DNA from: Flavobacteriaceae bacterium
GTDB lineage: Bacteria > Bacteroidota > Bacteroidia > Flavobacteriales > Flavobacteriaceae
Reading direction: 5' to 3'
DNA: 21,866 nt
Assembly (NCBI GenBank): GCA_021647405.1
Contig: JAKIUU010000038.1
Span: 1-21,866 of the forward strand
Shown here: one piece after another, positions 1 through 7,210 of the stretch
Layout of the letters: each line of letters starts with the position of its first letter
How positions within the stretch are numbered: the first letter of the stretch is position 1
Position numbers and translations under genes: made by a program
Notes under the pieces: generated by a model
What the model was told of the DNA's origin: nothing
Database searches by the model: none
What the model saw: the letters and a program-made list of their open reading frames with translations, nothing else

Positions 1-2
1 AT

Positions 3-1322
3 TTTGTAGGCATTAAAGCCCCCAATCTGGTTTGGTTGGCTTCTGCCCCACCCACAAACTCAGGGTATCAAATTATGAAAGCTTTTGATGCTGGTTGGGG
101 TGGTGCTGTGTGGAAAACCTTGGGTGTACCCGTTGTCAACGTGTCGAGTAGATATGGTGCGGTAAATTACAGAAATACCCGCATGATGGGTTTCAATAAT
201 ATCGAGCTGATAACCGATAGACCTTTGGCAGACAACCTCAGAGAAATAGAAGAAGTTAAAAAATATTTTCCAGACCATGCCGTCATAGCTTCTTTAATGG
301 TTGAAAGCCGCAAAGAGTGGGAACAAATTATAAAAGATGTTGAGAATGCTGGCGCAGATGGTATTGAGCTCAATTTTGGTTGTCCACATGGCATGTGCGA
401 ACGCGGTATGGGGTCGGCAGTTGGGCAAGAACCTGAAGTTTTAAAAACCATCGTAGAATGGGTAAAAGAAGCGGCTCATATTCCGGTTATCACAAAATTA
501 TCACCTAACATTTCGCATATTGTTGATCCTGGTTTGGCAGCCGTTCAAGGCGGCACAGATGCTTTGTCGCTTATAAATACCATAAAAAGTATTGTGGGGA
601 TTGATTTAGATTCCTATGCCCCCTATCCTATTGTTGATGGCAAAGGAACTAATGGCGGTTATTGTGGCCCAGCCGTAAAACCCATTGCCATGCATATGCT
701 CAAAGATTTAGCAAAACATCCAGATATTAGCAAAGTGCCCATTTGTGGCATTGGTGGTATTGAAACTTGGCGCGATGTGGTTGAGTTTATTTTATTAGGC
801 GCTACTTCTGTACAGGTCTGTACAGCTGTAATGCATTACGGATTCGGCATTGTACGCGAAATGGAAGCTGGATTGCGCCAATTTATGGATGATAAAGGTT
901 ATAATACAATTTATGACTTTGCAGGAAAAGCCCTGCCTAATATAACCGAATGGAAACACCTCAACCTCAAACACAAAGTGGTAGCCGAAATTGATTCCAA
1001 TACGTGCGTGGGATGCGATTTATGTTATATAGCTTGCGATGATGGGGCCCATCAAGCGATTGCCTTACCAACAGATGTTAGTAATAGAGTGCCAGGTATT
1101 ATTGAAGAAAATTGTGTGGGTTGTAATTTGTGTTCTTTGGTATGTCCTATCGAAAATTGTATTACAATGGTTAAAAAAGATGATGGAACCGAACACAGCA
1201 CATGGGCAGAACGTACCGAATCTGATGATGTACCTACTACTTTTGATGACGACCGTGCCGGTGGTAAAGGCCATTTTGTACCCAAGCCTAGTGATGCTCT
1301 GAAATTTAAAATAAAGAAGTAG
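3..1322 (+). CDS. preA: NAD-dependent dihydropyrimidine dehydrogenase subunit PreA, 5'-truncated by window edge
   Basis: PreA is the catalytic subunit of bacterial dihydropyrimidine dehydrogenase, which with PreT reduces uracil or thymine to the 5,6-dihydro form in the cytoplasm. The frame is open from base 3 and reads FVGIKAPNLVWLASAPPTNSG, a PreA N-terminus, so the TTG at 36 is an internal leucine and the true start lies outside the window. The FMN-binding barrel holds ELNFGCPHGM, whose Cys (bases 381-383) matches the catalytic cysteine of mammalian DPD, followed by ERGMGSAVGQ. The C-terminus carries two [4Fe-4S] motifs, CVGCDLCYIAC (from about 1005) and CVGCNLCSLVCP (about 1114-1150). The second motif ends in a normal ferredoxin CP. 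PreT is not visible and may lie upstream. The stop codon sits inside a long inverted repeat. The family is clear; substrate preference is inferred. Confidence 0.93.
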   Translation, partial: FVGIKAPNLVWLASAPPTNSGYQIMKAFDAGWGGAVWKTLGVPVVNVSSRYGAVNYRNTRMMGFNNIELITDRPLADNLREIEEVKKYFPDHAVIASLMVESRKEWEQIIKDVENAGADGIELNFGCPHGMCERGMGSAVGQEPEVLKTIVEWVKEAAHIPVITKLSPNISHIVDPGLAAVQGGTDALSLINTIKSIVGIDLDSYAPYPIVDGKGTNGGYCGPAVKPIAMHMLKDLAKHPDISKVPICGIGGIETWRDVVEFILLGATSVQVCTAVMHYGFGIVREMEAGLRQFMDDKGYNTIYDFAGKALPNITEWKHLNLKHKVVAEIDSNTCVGCDLCYIACDDGAHQAIALPTDVSNRVPGIIEENCVGCNLCSLVCPIENCITMVKKDDGTEHSTWAERTESDDVPTTFDDDRAGGKGHFVPKPSDALKFKIKK

Positions 1323-1345
1323 TGTACAATACTTCTTTATTTTAA
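1306..1345. terminator. 16-bp inverted repeat over the preA stop codon, probable bidirectional terminator
   Basis: Bases 1306-1321 and 1330-1345 are perfect reverse complements (arm TTAAAATAAAGAAGTA) around an 8-base loop. The left arm encodes the last residues of PreA and part of its stop codon. The right arm ends in a T-rich stretch. It lies between two convergent genes (preA and the 61-residue ORF), as expected for a shared terminator. The stem is AT-rich, so a repeat with another role is possible. Confidence 0.6.
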
Positions 1346-1359
1346 TTTACATTGATTAA

Positions 1360-1545
1360 CTACATAAATAAATATCCAATCAATAAGCCAAGAAAATAGC
1401 TTAAGATAATTAGTGACGCAAAAACAATAATAGTGGGTATAAACCCATACTTAAAAGTAGCTAAAATAACACCTACTAATGTTAATAATAAATAAGGAGT
1501 GTTCTTTTTATCCTTTAAATATTTAATTATTTTCGATATTTTCAC
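1360..1545 (-). CDS. Small two-helix membrane protein, function unknown
   Basis: This 61-residue ORF starts with GTG at 1545. It has a short basic N-terminus (MKISKIIKYLKDKKN), a hydrophobic segment at about residues 17-31 and a second at about 34-59, so it should be a small inner-membrane protein with both ends probably on the same side. I do not recognise a family. Support for it being a gene: the composition is typical of a membrane protein rather than of an antisense shadow, no larger ORF overlaps it, and a perfect TAnnTTTG element lies about 27 bases upstream of the start. It converges on preA and shares its inverted-repeat terminator. The lack of an ATG start and the short length keep confidence moderate. 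Confidence 0.5.
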   Translation of the reverse strand: MKISKIIKYLKDKKNTPYLLLTLVGVILATFKYGFIPTIIVFASLIILSYFLGLLIGYLFM

Positions 1546-1571
1546 AATTAAAAAATAAGATTTGACAAATA

Positions 1572-1579
1572 CAAATATA
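1572..1579 (-). promoter_or_regulatory. Candidate -7 element for the 61-residue ORF
   Basis: On the minus strand this reads TATATTTG, a perfect match to the Bacteroidota TAnnTTTG -7 consensus. It would start transcription near 1565-1567, about 20 bases before the GTG at 1545. No well-placed TTTG -33 element is seen (the nearest is only 12 bases upstream), so the call rests on the -7 box and position. Confidence 0.35.
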
Positions 1580-1672
1580 TTTAATTATCCTCAAAGATTA
1601 AATAAAACCTAGTTCATTTGCTTTTCACATTACTTTAACTATTTTTACCCTATAAAATAGTATTATTGCCCT

Positions 1673-2509
1673 ATGCAAAAAATGCGCGTACTAATCTTAC
1701 TTTTAGTCTTAAGCCAACTTAGTTTTGGGCAAGTAATAGACAATACAAAAAAGCTTGTTTTAAAAGGTAAAATTATTGACAATGTTGATAGTAAACCTCT
1801 GCAAAGTGCCGATATTTTAAACCTAAATTCAGTTGTAGGAACCACTACAAACAGAAAGGGACAGTTCGAAATAACCGCCCAACCCAATGACACCTTATTT
1901 ATTTCATACATAGGTTATCAATCAATAAAATTAAAGGTTACAAACGATTTACTTAAAGGGAATGAACTGCTTATTTCTATGTTCGAAAAAGTAGTAGATC
2001 TTGATGAAGTAACACTTAAACCCTACCAACTTATAGGGGTCTTGGTGGTTGATGCCAAAAATGTACCTCTCGATAAATTTTCGCGAATTCACATCAATGG
2101 CATTTCGCAGACTTATGAAATTGGACGTCCTGTTTCTAGAAATTATGGTTCTGTTTTAAGTGCCTTATTTAATCCCATCGATTTTTGGTATAAGAAGCTC
2201 GGTAAAAAGCCCAAACAACTTAAAAGGCTTCAGAAACTTAAAGAGAAAGATAATTTACGCGAAATTATGCAACAAAAATTTAGCCGCGAGGTGCTTATGG
2301 ATTATATGGATATGAGTAAAAAAGAACTTAACGACTTGTTAGACAAATGTAACTACTCTGAATATTTTATTAAAAAAGCCTCCGATTTACAAATTATAGA
2401 AGCTGTTTTAGAGTGTTACGAAAACTATAAAGCTCTTAAAAAAGGCAAAGTGGGAACAGATTTTATTCCAGATAAAGTAAAAATAGATAGCATAAAAAAA
2501 GCCAACTAA
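1673..2509 (+). CDS. Secreted carboxypeptidase-regulatory-like domain protein, function unknown
   Basis: This is a 278-residue exported protein. Residues 1-20 (MQKMRVLILLLVLSQLSFGQ) form a signal peptide ending in the SFGQ pattern common in flavobacteria, with no lipobox cysteine. Residues about 27-105 resemble the CarboxypepD_reg-like beta-sandwich: a 'GKIIDNVDSKPLQSADILN' opening, the GQFEI strand, and DTLFISYIGYQS. This is the domain that starts many SusC/TonB-dependent receptors and envelope proteins of this phylum, but no plug or barrel follows. The remaining ~165 residues are lysine-rich and mostly helical, with no motif I recognise. A periplasmic location is inferred. An alternative start is Met4 at 1682. 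It is monocistronic by appearance, with its own terminator whose loop contains the stop codon. Confidence 0.8.
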   Translation: MQKMRVLILLLVLSQLSFGQVIDNTKKLVLKGKIIDNVDSKPLQSADILNLNSVVGTTTNRKGQFEITAQPNDTLFISYIGYQSIKLKVTNDLLKGNELLISMFEKVVDLDEVTLKPYQLIGVLVVDAKNVPLDKFSRIHINGISQTYEIGRPVSRNYGSVLSALFNPIDFWYKKLGKKPKQLKRLQKLKEKDNLREIMQQKFSREVLMDYMDMSKKELNDLLDKCNYSEYFIKKASDLQIIEAVLECYENYKALKKGKVGTDFIPDKVKIDSIKKAN

Positions 2510-2525
2510 TTGTTGGCTTTTTTTT
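2494..2525. terminator. Bidirectional intrinsic terminator
   Basis: GCCAAC (2501-2506) pairs with GTTGGC (2512-2517) around TAATT, flanked by a 7-base A run on the left and an 8-base T run on the right. It works as a Rho-independent terminator on either strand, serving the plus-strand gene ending at 2509 and the minus-strand SPFH gene ending at 2551. The TAA stop of the plus-strand gene lies in the loop. Confidence 0.85.
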
Positions 2526-2550
2526 ATGTCCGCTAGACGGAAAAATAATA

Positions 2551-3363
2551 TTAATTGTTTCCTAAAATTAATGGCAAACCATCTTTACCTCCTACTATAA
2601 CAACTTTGGTATTTGGCGAAGTCGCTAATTTTAAAGTAGCATCAATACCTTTGTCTCTTAAAATTTTATCGGTTAATGACGCACTTAAAATACGGTTGGC
2701 ATCTGCTTTTCCTTGGGCTTCAATAATTTGTTTTTGGGCTTCTTTAGTAGCCTTAGTCAATCTAAATTCATATTCTAAAGATTCTTGTTCTTGGCGTAAT
2801 TTACGTTCAATAGCATCTTTAATAGCAGTAGGTAGCGTCACATCTCTTACTAATACAGCATTTAATTGCACATATTGAGGTTCTACAATATTTTTAGTTT
2901 CTTCATAAATTTCTTCCTGAATAGCATCGCGTTTGGTAGAATATAATTGTTCTGGTGTATAGCGCCCTACAACGCTACGTGTTGCAGAACGTATAGCAGG
3001 GATAATAACATCTTGTAAATAATTACGACCTCTGGTTTTGTGTAAAAACCCTAATTTTTTAATATTAGGTTGATATAAAACTGAGGCATCTAATGTGATT
3101 GCCAGTCCGTTAGAAGATAATACAATCATACTGCGTTCAAATAATTCTTGCTGTTTTACGTTGTAAACAGTTACATTGTTCCATGGTGCAATAAAGTGAA
3201 ACCCTTCGTCTAAAGTATTTTCTGTGTCAACACCGCCATCAAATGTTTTAAATAAAACACCGGCTTCACCATAGTCAATTGTAACAGCAGATTTTGCTAG
3301 AAAAATTAAAAAAACAATGAGTACTACAAAGACCGGAATTAAAAATTTAGGTGGATTTTTCAT
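2551..3363 (-). CDS. Prohibitin-family (SPFH/band 7) membrane protein
   Basis: This 270-residue protein has an N-terminal membrane anchor at about residues 8-24 and then an SPFH domain, opening with AVTIDYGEAGVLFKTFDGG and GFHFIAPWNNVTVYNV, the usual prohibitin-like start. The segment at about 190-225 (RKLRQEQESLEYEFRLTKATKEAQKQIIEAQGKADANR) is the charged, alanine-rich coiled coil typical of the family. SPFH proteins form large ring or cage assemblies on membranes and often regulate membrane proteases or organise lipid domains. It lies 28 bases after the VWA gene on the same strand and is probably co-transcribed. Which complex it joins cannot be told from the sequence. Confidence 0.9.
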   Translation of the reverse strand: MKNPPKFLIPVFVVLIVFLIFLAKSAVTIDYGEAGVLFKTFDGGVDTENTLDEGFHFIAPWNNVTVYNVKQQELFERSMIVLSSNGLAITLDASVLYQPNIKKLGFLHKTRGRNYLQDVIIPAIRSATRSVVGRYTPEQLYSTKRDAIQEEIYEETKNIVEPQYVQLNAVLVRDVTLPTAIKDAIERKLRQEQESLEYEFRLTKATKEAQKQIIEAQGKADANRILSASLTDKILRDKGIDATLKLATSPNTKVVIVGGKDGLPLILGNN

Positions 3364-3391
3364 AAGTGATAAATTAAATGTTTTTAAATGT

Positions 3392-5419
3392 TTAGATGAG
3401 TCCGTGAGTTTTTCTGATAAACCATTCGGTCACGGCCGATGCAATAATCAACAAAAGTAACCAATAAAACGATAGCAAATTGCTTGTTACTACTTTTTTA
3501 GTCTGAATACTTTTAAAGTCATTATTTGTGAGCAATTGCGCTTTTAAATCATTATACTTTTTAAGTAAAAAGGTGTTTCCTTTATTGGTATTCGCCAAAA
3601 AAGCCAGGTTATTATAGTTGGCATTGTAAAATTGTTTTTCTATAGGGAAATTGAGAATAGTAAATTTTCCTTTTTGACTGAGACCACTATTGTTTTCTTT
3701 AATGACAAAGGTGTAATTTCCTGCAACTAAATTTGATAAATTAATATGGTAATAATTTGATTCTAAAGCCAGTGGATAGCTTATTTTTTCTTTAGTCAAT
3801 TCGTTTGTTATGTTGATTTCTAAAGAAGCCCGTGCGTCAAATTTTCTATTGGTATCCAAATAATTTACCAAAAACGTTAAGGGTTCATTTGAATATACTA
3901 CCGATTTATAATCAACTTTAAGTTGCTTGTTGGCTTTAATTTCAACCAAATACTGAATGATATTATTCAAGAAATTATCGAAGTCAATAAAATTTTGTTG
4001 CCCAGAAAAAGAGGCCATACGCCATTTCCAAATATTAGCACCAAAAAGGGCTGCGCCACGCTTATCATTCCTTTTAAATGTGGTTAACAGGGGTTGTTTG
4101 GTAGCCTTGTTTCCTATCTGTTGGTACAATATTGTTTGATTATTTGTACTTTTAAAAGCTATCGAACCAAAGAAATCTTCTAATGGGGGTAACTTATTAA
4201 AACCAATATCCTTTACAACAAAGGGGCTATAGCTCAAGTTTAACCGTGCCAAATAATCTTGAGTTTGATTTATAAAATTTTTGTGGAATAAGGATTGTGC
4301 CTTGTTAAGAAAATTCCAATCTGTTTTGGTGCCTGTAATTATAAAATAAGGCAAATTTTCTTTCTGTATTTTTTCAAAAAGTTTGTTTTGTAAACTTGTA
4401 GGTTGGTACAAAATAATAAGTTGAAATTTAGCCAATTCTGTCAATTTTACACGGCCAATAATTACCTTTAATTTACGCTGTTTATTACTTTCAATACTGC
4501 GTTTTATGGCACCAATATCTGGATGCGCTATACTGCTGACCAATAAAATATTAGAGCGTTCACTTAAAGTATTAATTGAGAAGTATTTCTGGTTATTTTT
4601 TAAGTTCTTTTCATTTTCAATTGGGCTTATCATGGCCTTAAATTGGTGCACACCTGTCCTTTTAGTTTTTAAGCTAAAATTGAGTGTTTTGCTGTTTTCA
4701 TTTTTCTTAAAACTTACTTTTTTTGAGAAGACAGTTTTTCCTTTTTCACTCACTTTAAATGTACTTGTAAAAGCTTTGTTTCCATCACGTTTTAAAAAAA
4801 CTTCGACAGGAAAATTATTGCCAATATAACTATATGGGTTTGTATTTATTTGGCTTATAGCAATGTCATTAAATCTAGAGGTATCGCCTACCACCAATGT
4901 ATAAATGGGGAATTTGGTTTTGTAATAACTGTAATCGGCTCCCTGAGTTTGATTGCCATCAGACAGTAAAACAAGCACAGAATTCTTAGAATACAAGCTA
5001 TTTAACTGTTTTAAAGCACTTTCAATCTTGGTCTGTTTGGCTTCAAAAGTAAAGGTATCGGTTTGAATGAGATTGTCTCCAAAAGCAAAAGATTGAATAT
5101 CAAATTTTTTAGATATACCTGCATCCGCTTTAAACGCATTTACAACCTGTTTTACATTTTTAGATTCCTTAAAAAAAGGGATAGATGCCGAATTGTCTAC
5201 CGCCAAGACCAAATTGGGTTTTTCTATGGAATAGGTATTTTTGTTAAACTTAGGGTTGATAAAAAGAGCGGCAATTAAAAAGAAAGTAAGGGCGCGTAAT
5301 AGTGCTAAATAGTAGAATATCTTATCTTTATACTTTGTTTTATAAAAATATTGATAATACGATATACCCAGCGCTGCACCTAATGCAAGAATTAAATAGA
5401 ACGCTGTATATATGGTCAT
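3392..5419 (-). CDS. Membrane-anchored von Willebrand factor A domain protein
   Basis: This 675-residue protein has two N-terminal hydrophobic segments (about residues 5-24 and 36-55), a VWA domain, a long extracytoplasmic region, and a C-terminal membrane segment (about 648-668, LLSFYWLLLLIIASAVTEWF) before a short basic tail. The VWA metal-ion site is visible: DNSAS at residues 75-79 (DxSxS) and LLSDGNQTQG with Asp154. The middle region looks like Ig-like and glutamine-amidotransferase-type folds seen in related Bacteroidota VWA membrane proteins, but I cannot assign them firmly. It resembles BatA/BatB only in general layout; no MoxR ATPase or other Bat gene is adjacent. It sits 21 bases after fabG and 28 bases before the prohibitin gene. 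Function is unknown. Confidence 0.82.
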   Translation of the reverse strand: MTIYTAFYLILALGAALGISYYQYFYKTKYKDKIFYYLALLRALTFFLIAALFINPKFNKNTYSIEKPNLVLAVDNSASIPFFKESKNVKQVVNAFKADAGISKKFDIQSFAFGDNLIQTDTFTFEAKQTKIESALKQLNSLYSKNSVLVLLSDGNQTQGADYSYYKTKFPIYTLVVGDTSRFNDIAISQINTNPYSYIGNNFPVEVFLKRDGNKAFTSTFKVSEKGKTVFSKKVSFKKNENSKTLNFSLKTKRTGVHQFKAMISPIENEKNLKNNQKYFSINTLSERSNILLVSSIAHPDIGAIKRSIESNKQRKLKVIIGRVKLTELAKFQLIILYQPTSLQNKLFEKIQKENLPYFIITGTKTDWNFLNKAQSLFHKNFINQTQDYLARLNLSYSPFVVKDIGFNKLPPLEDFFGSIAFKSTNNQTILYQQIGNKATKQPLLTTFKRNDKRGAALFGANIWKWRMASFSGQQNFIDFDNFLNNIIQYLVEIKANKQLKVDYKSVVYSNEPLTFLVNYLDTNRKFDARASLEINITNELTKEKISYPLALESNYYHINLSNLVAGNYTFVIKENNSGLSQKGKFTILNFPIEKQFYNANYNNLAFLANTNKGNTFLLKKYNDLKAQLLTNNDFKSIQTKKVVTSNLLSFYWLLLLIIASAVTEWFIRKTHGLI

Positions 5420-5440
5420 TTAAAAAGTATTTTGCAATAA

Positions 5441-6187
5441 TTAAGTGAGCATACCACCATCTACATTTATCACTTGTCCCGTAATGTAGGTTGCTAAATT
5501 GGATGCTAAAAACAGGCAGGCATTGGCAACATCGTTTGGGGTACCCCCACGCTTAAGCGGAATAGCCTTGCGCCATCCGTCAACGGTAGTTTCATCTAAT
5601 TTGGCTGTCATTTCGGTTTCAATAAATCCGGGTGCAATGGCATTGCAACGGATATTTCTTGAGCCCAGTTCTAAAGCTACAGATTTGGTAAAACCTATAA
5701 TCCCTGCTTTAGAAGCGGCGTAATTGGTTTGACCCGCATTTCCTTTGACACCTACAACAGAACTCATATTTATAATCACACCGTCACGTTGTTTCATCAT
5801 TGGACGGATAACGGCCTTGGTAAGGTTAAATACCGATTTTAAGTTGATGGCAATGACATCATCAAAATCGCTTTCAGAAATACGCATCAACAAATTGTCT
5901 TTTGTAATGCCCGCATTGTTTACAAGGATATCTAATTTGCCAAAATCTTTAATAACATCAGCAACTAAGTTTTGAGAAGCTTCAAAACTGGCAGCGTTAG
6001 ATTGGTAGCCTTTGGCGTTTACGCCAAATTCTTTTAATTGATTTTCTAAATCTTTAGCAGCTGCAACAGACGCACTGTAAGTAAAAGCCACATGGGCTGC
6101 ATTTTTTGCAAAAGCCAAAGCAATACCTTTGCCTATGCCTCTGGTAGCCCCTGTAATTAATACTGTTTTATTTTCGGTTAGTTTCAT
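5441..6187 (-). CDS. fabG: 3-oxoacyl-[acyl-carrier-protein] reductase FabG
   Basis: FabG is the NADPH-dependent short-chain reductase of fatty acid elongation, converting 3-oxoacyl-ACP to (3R)-3-hydroxyacyl-ACP. I chose the ATG at 6187 (MKLTENKTVLITGATRGIGK, 248 residues). The in-frame ATG at 6214 would add nine residues with no family match, and a promoter element at 6212-6219 overlaps it. Visible motifs are the Rossmann TGATRGIG (about 12-19), NNAG (about 90-93), Asn114, the catalytic Ser143, Tyr156 and Lys160 (NYAASK), and a FabG-like C-terminus YITGQVINVDGGM. The S-Y spacing of 13 equals that of E. coli FabG. The product is the acyl donor type used by LpxA and LpxD encoded nearby. A broader SDR role cannot be excluded, but the length and motifs fit FabG well. 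Confidence 0.92.
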   Translation of the reverse strand: MKLTENKTVLITGATRGIGKGIALAFAKNAAHVAFTYSASVAAAKDLENQLKEFGVNAKGYQSNAASFEASQNLVADVIKDFGKLDILVNNAGITKDNLLMRISESDFDDVIAINLKSVFNLTKAVIRPMMKQRDGVIINMSSVVGVKGNAGQTNYAASKAGIIGFTKSVALELGSRNIRCNAIAPGFIETEMTAKLDETTVDGWRKAIPLKRGGTPNDVANACLFLASNLATYITGQVINVDGGMLT

Positions 6188-6211
6188 TAATGATAAAAAA
6201 TTAAATTTAGT

Positions 6212-6219
6212 CAAATATA
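6212..6219 (-). promoter_or_regulatory. Candidate -7 element for fabG
   Basis: The minus strand reads TATATTTG, a perfect TAnnTTTG match, directly after the sucD terminator. It places a start near 6205 and a leader of about 18 bases before the ATG at 6187. No clear TTG -33 element is seen. It argues that fabG is transcribed separately from the lpx-sucD operon and that the upstream ATG at 6214 is not used. Confidence 0.42.
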
Positions 6220-6220
6220 A

Positions 6221-6247
6221 AAAAAAGCTACCATTTGGTAGCTTTTT
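6221..6247 (-). terminator. Intrinsic terminator after sucD
   Basis: GCTACC (6227-6232) pairs with GGTAGC (6237-6242) around ATTT. On the minus strand the stem is followed by an uninterrupted run of eight U residues (A run at 6219-6226). It lies 25 bases past the sucD stop and closes the long minus-strand operon. A five-base T run on the other side makes weaker plus-strand use possible, but no plus-strand gene needs it. Confidence 0.85.
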
Positions 6248-6271
6248 ATAATGTATTAATTTATAGGATAT

Positions 6272-7144
6272 TTACCCTAAAACTTCTTTCACTTTTTTAC
6301 CAATTTCGGCAGGAGAATCCACCACATAAATACCGTTGTCTCTAAGTATTTGCATTTTTGCAGCGGCTGTATCATCTTTTCCGCCAACAATAGCGCCAGC
6401 GTGTCCCATTGTTCTACCTGTAGGCGCTGTTTGACCAGCTATAAAACCGATTACGGGTTTTTTATTTCCGGTGGCTTTTATCCACTTGGCAGCTTCGGCT
6501 TCTAATTGACCGCCAATTTCACCAATCATTACAATAACTTCTGTTTCGGGGTCATTCATAAACAATTCAACAGCTTCTTTTGTAGTTGTGCCAATAATAG
6601 GATCGCCACCAATTCCAATGGCTGTTGTAATACCCAAACCTTGTTTAACAACTTGGTCGGCAGCTTCGTAAGTTAAGGTTCCCGATTTAGAAACAATACC
6701 AACAGTTCCTTTTTTAAACACAAAACCAGGCATAATACCTACTTTGGCCTCTCCTGGTGTAATAACACCTGGGCAGTTAGGACCAACCAAACGGCAGTCT
6801 TTATGAGCTATAAAATCTTTTACTTTTACCATATCGGCAGTGGGAATACCTTCGGTGATACAAATAATAACTTTTATACCTGCTTCGGCAGCTTCCATAA
6901 TGGCATCGGCAGCAAAAGCGGGTGGTACAAAAATAATAGAAGTATCGGCTTTAGCCACTTTTACAGCATCTACAACAGTATTAAAAACAGGCTTATTTAA
7001 ATGAGTTTGCCCACCTTTTCCAGGAGTAACACCCCCAACAATATTGGTGCCGTAATCTATCATTTGTGAGGCGTGAAAAGTGCCTTCACTTCCTGTAAAT
7101 CCTTGTACGATTATATTTGAATTTTTATTTACTAAAACACTCAT
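6272..7144 (-). CDS. sucD: Succinate-CoA ligase, alpha subunit
   Basis: SucD is the alpha subunit of the TCA-cycle enzyme that interconverts succinyl-CoA and succinate with substrate-level phosphorylation. At 290 residues it has the normal length. The CoA-binding N-terminus reads NIIVQGFTGSEGTFHASQM, followed by GVTPGKGG and VGPNCPGVITPGE. The phosphohistidine is His248 in the GRTMGHAGAIV motif. The start MSVLVNKNSN is the usual one in this group. The partner sucC is not in the window. It is the last gene of the lpx cluster, 66 bases after the second lpxD, with a good -7 element in that gap, so it probably has its own promoter as well as read-through. Confidence 0.96.
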   Translation of the reverse strand: MSVLVNKNSNIIVQGFTGSEGTFHASQMIDYGTNIVGGVTPGKGGQTHLNKPVFNTVVDAVKVAKADTSIIFVPPAFAADAIMEAAEAGIKVIICITEGIPTADMVKVKDFIAHKDCRLVGPNCPGVITPGEAKVGIMPGFVFKKGTVGIVSKSGTLTYEAADQVVKQGLGITTAIGIGGDPIIGTTTKEAVELFMNDPETEVIVMIGEIGGQLEAEAAKWIKATGNKKPVIGFIAGQTAPTGRTMGHAGAIVGGKDDTAAAKMQILRDNGIYVVDSPAEIGKKVKEVLG

Positions 7145-7166
7145 GGGTTTGAATTTTAATTGAGAT

Positions 7167-7175
7167 GCAAAATTA
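7167..7175 (-). promoter_or_regulatory. Candidate -7 element for sucD
   Basis: The minus strand reads TAATTTTGC, a perfect match to the extended flavobacterial TAnnTTTGC element. A start near 7160 would leave a leader of about 16 bases before the sucD ATG at 7144. No clean TTG -33 box is seen at the usual distance. It suggests that sucD can be expressed independently of the lipid A genes. Confidence 0.42.
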
Positions 7176-7210
7176 AGTTTTTGATAACTAAATTTGCTAT
7201 TATTTATCTT

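Noticed and set aside
36..38. TTG as start codon of preA
   Set aside because: The frame is open to base 3 and encodes conserved PreA residues upstream, so the gene is cut by the window edge and this codon is an internal leucine.
1661..1669. TATTATTGC as the promoter of the gene starting at 1673
   Set aside because: It has one mismatch to the -7 consensus, no -33 box, and would start transcription at the ATG itself; evidence was too weak to list.
4506..4829. Plus-strand ORF of 107 codons opposite the VWA gene
   Set aside because: It is an antisense shadow of a well-supported gene, with hydrophobic low-complexity composition and no recognisable family.
6188..6214. Upstream ATG adding nine residues to FabG
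   Set aside because: The extra residues have no family match and a perfect -7 promoter element overlaps this ATG, so the ATG at 6187 is preferred.
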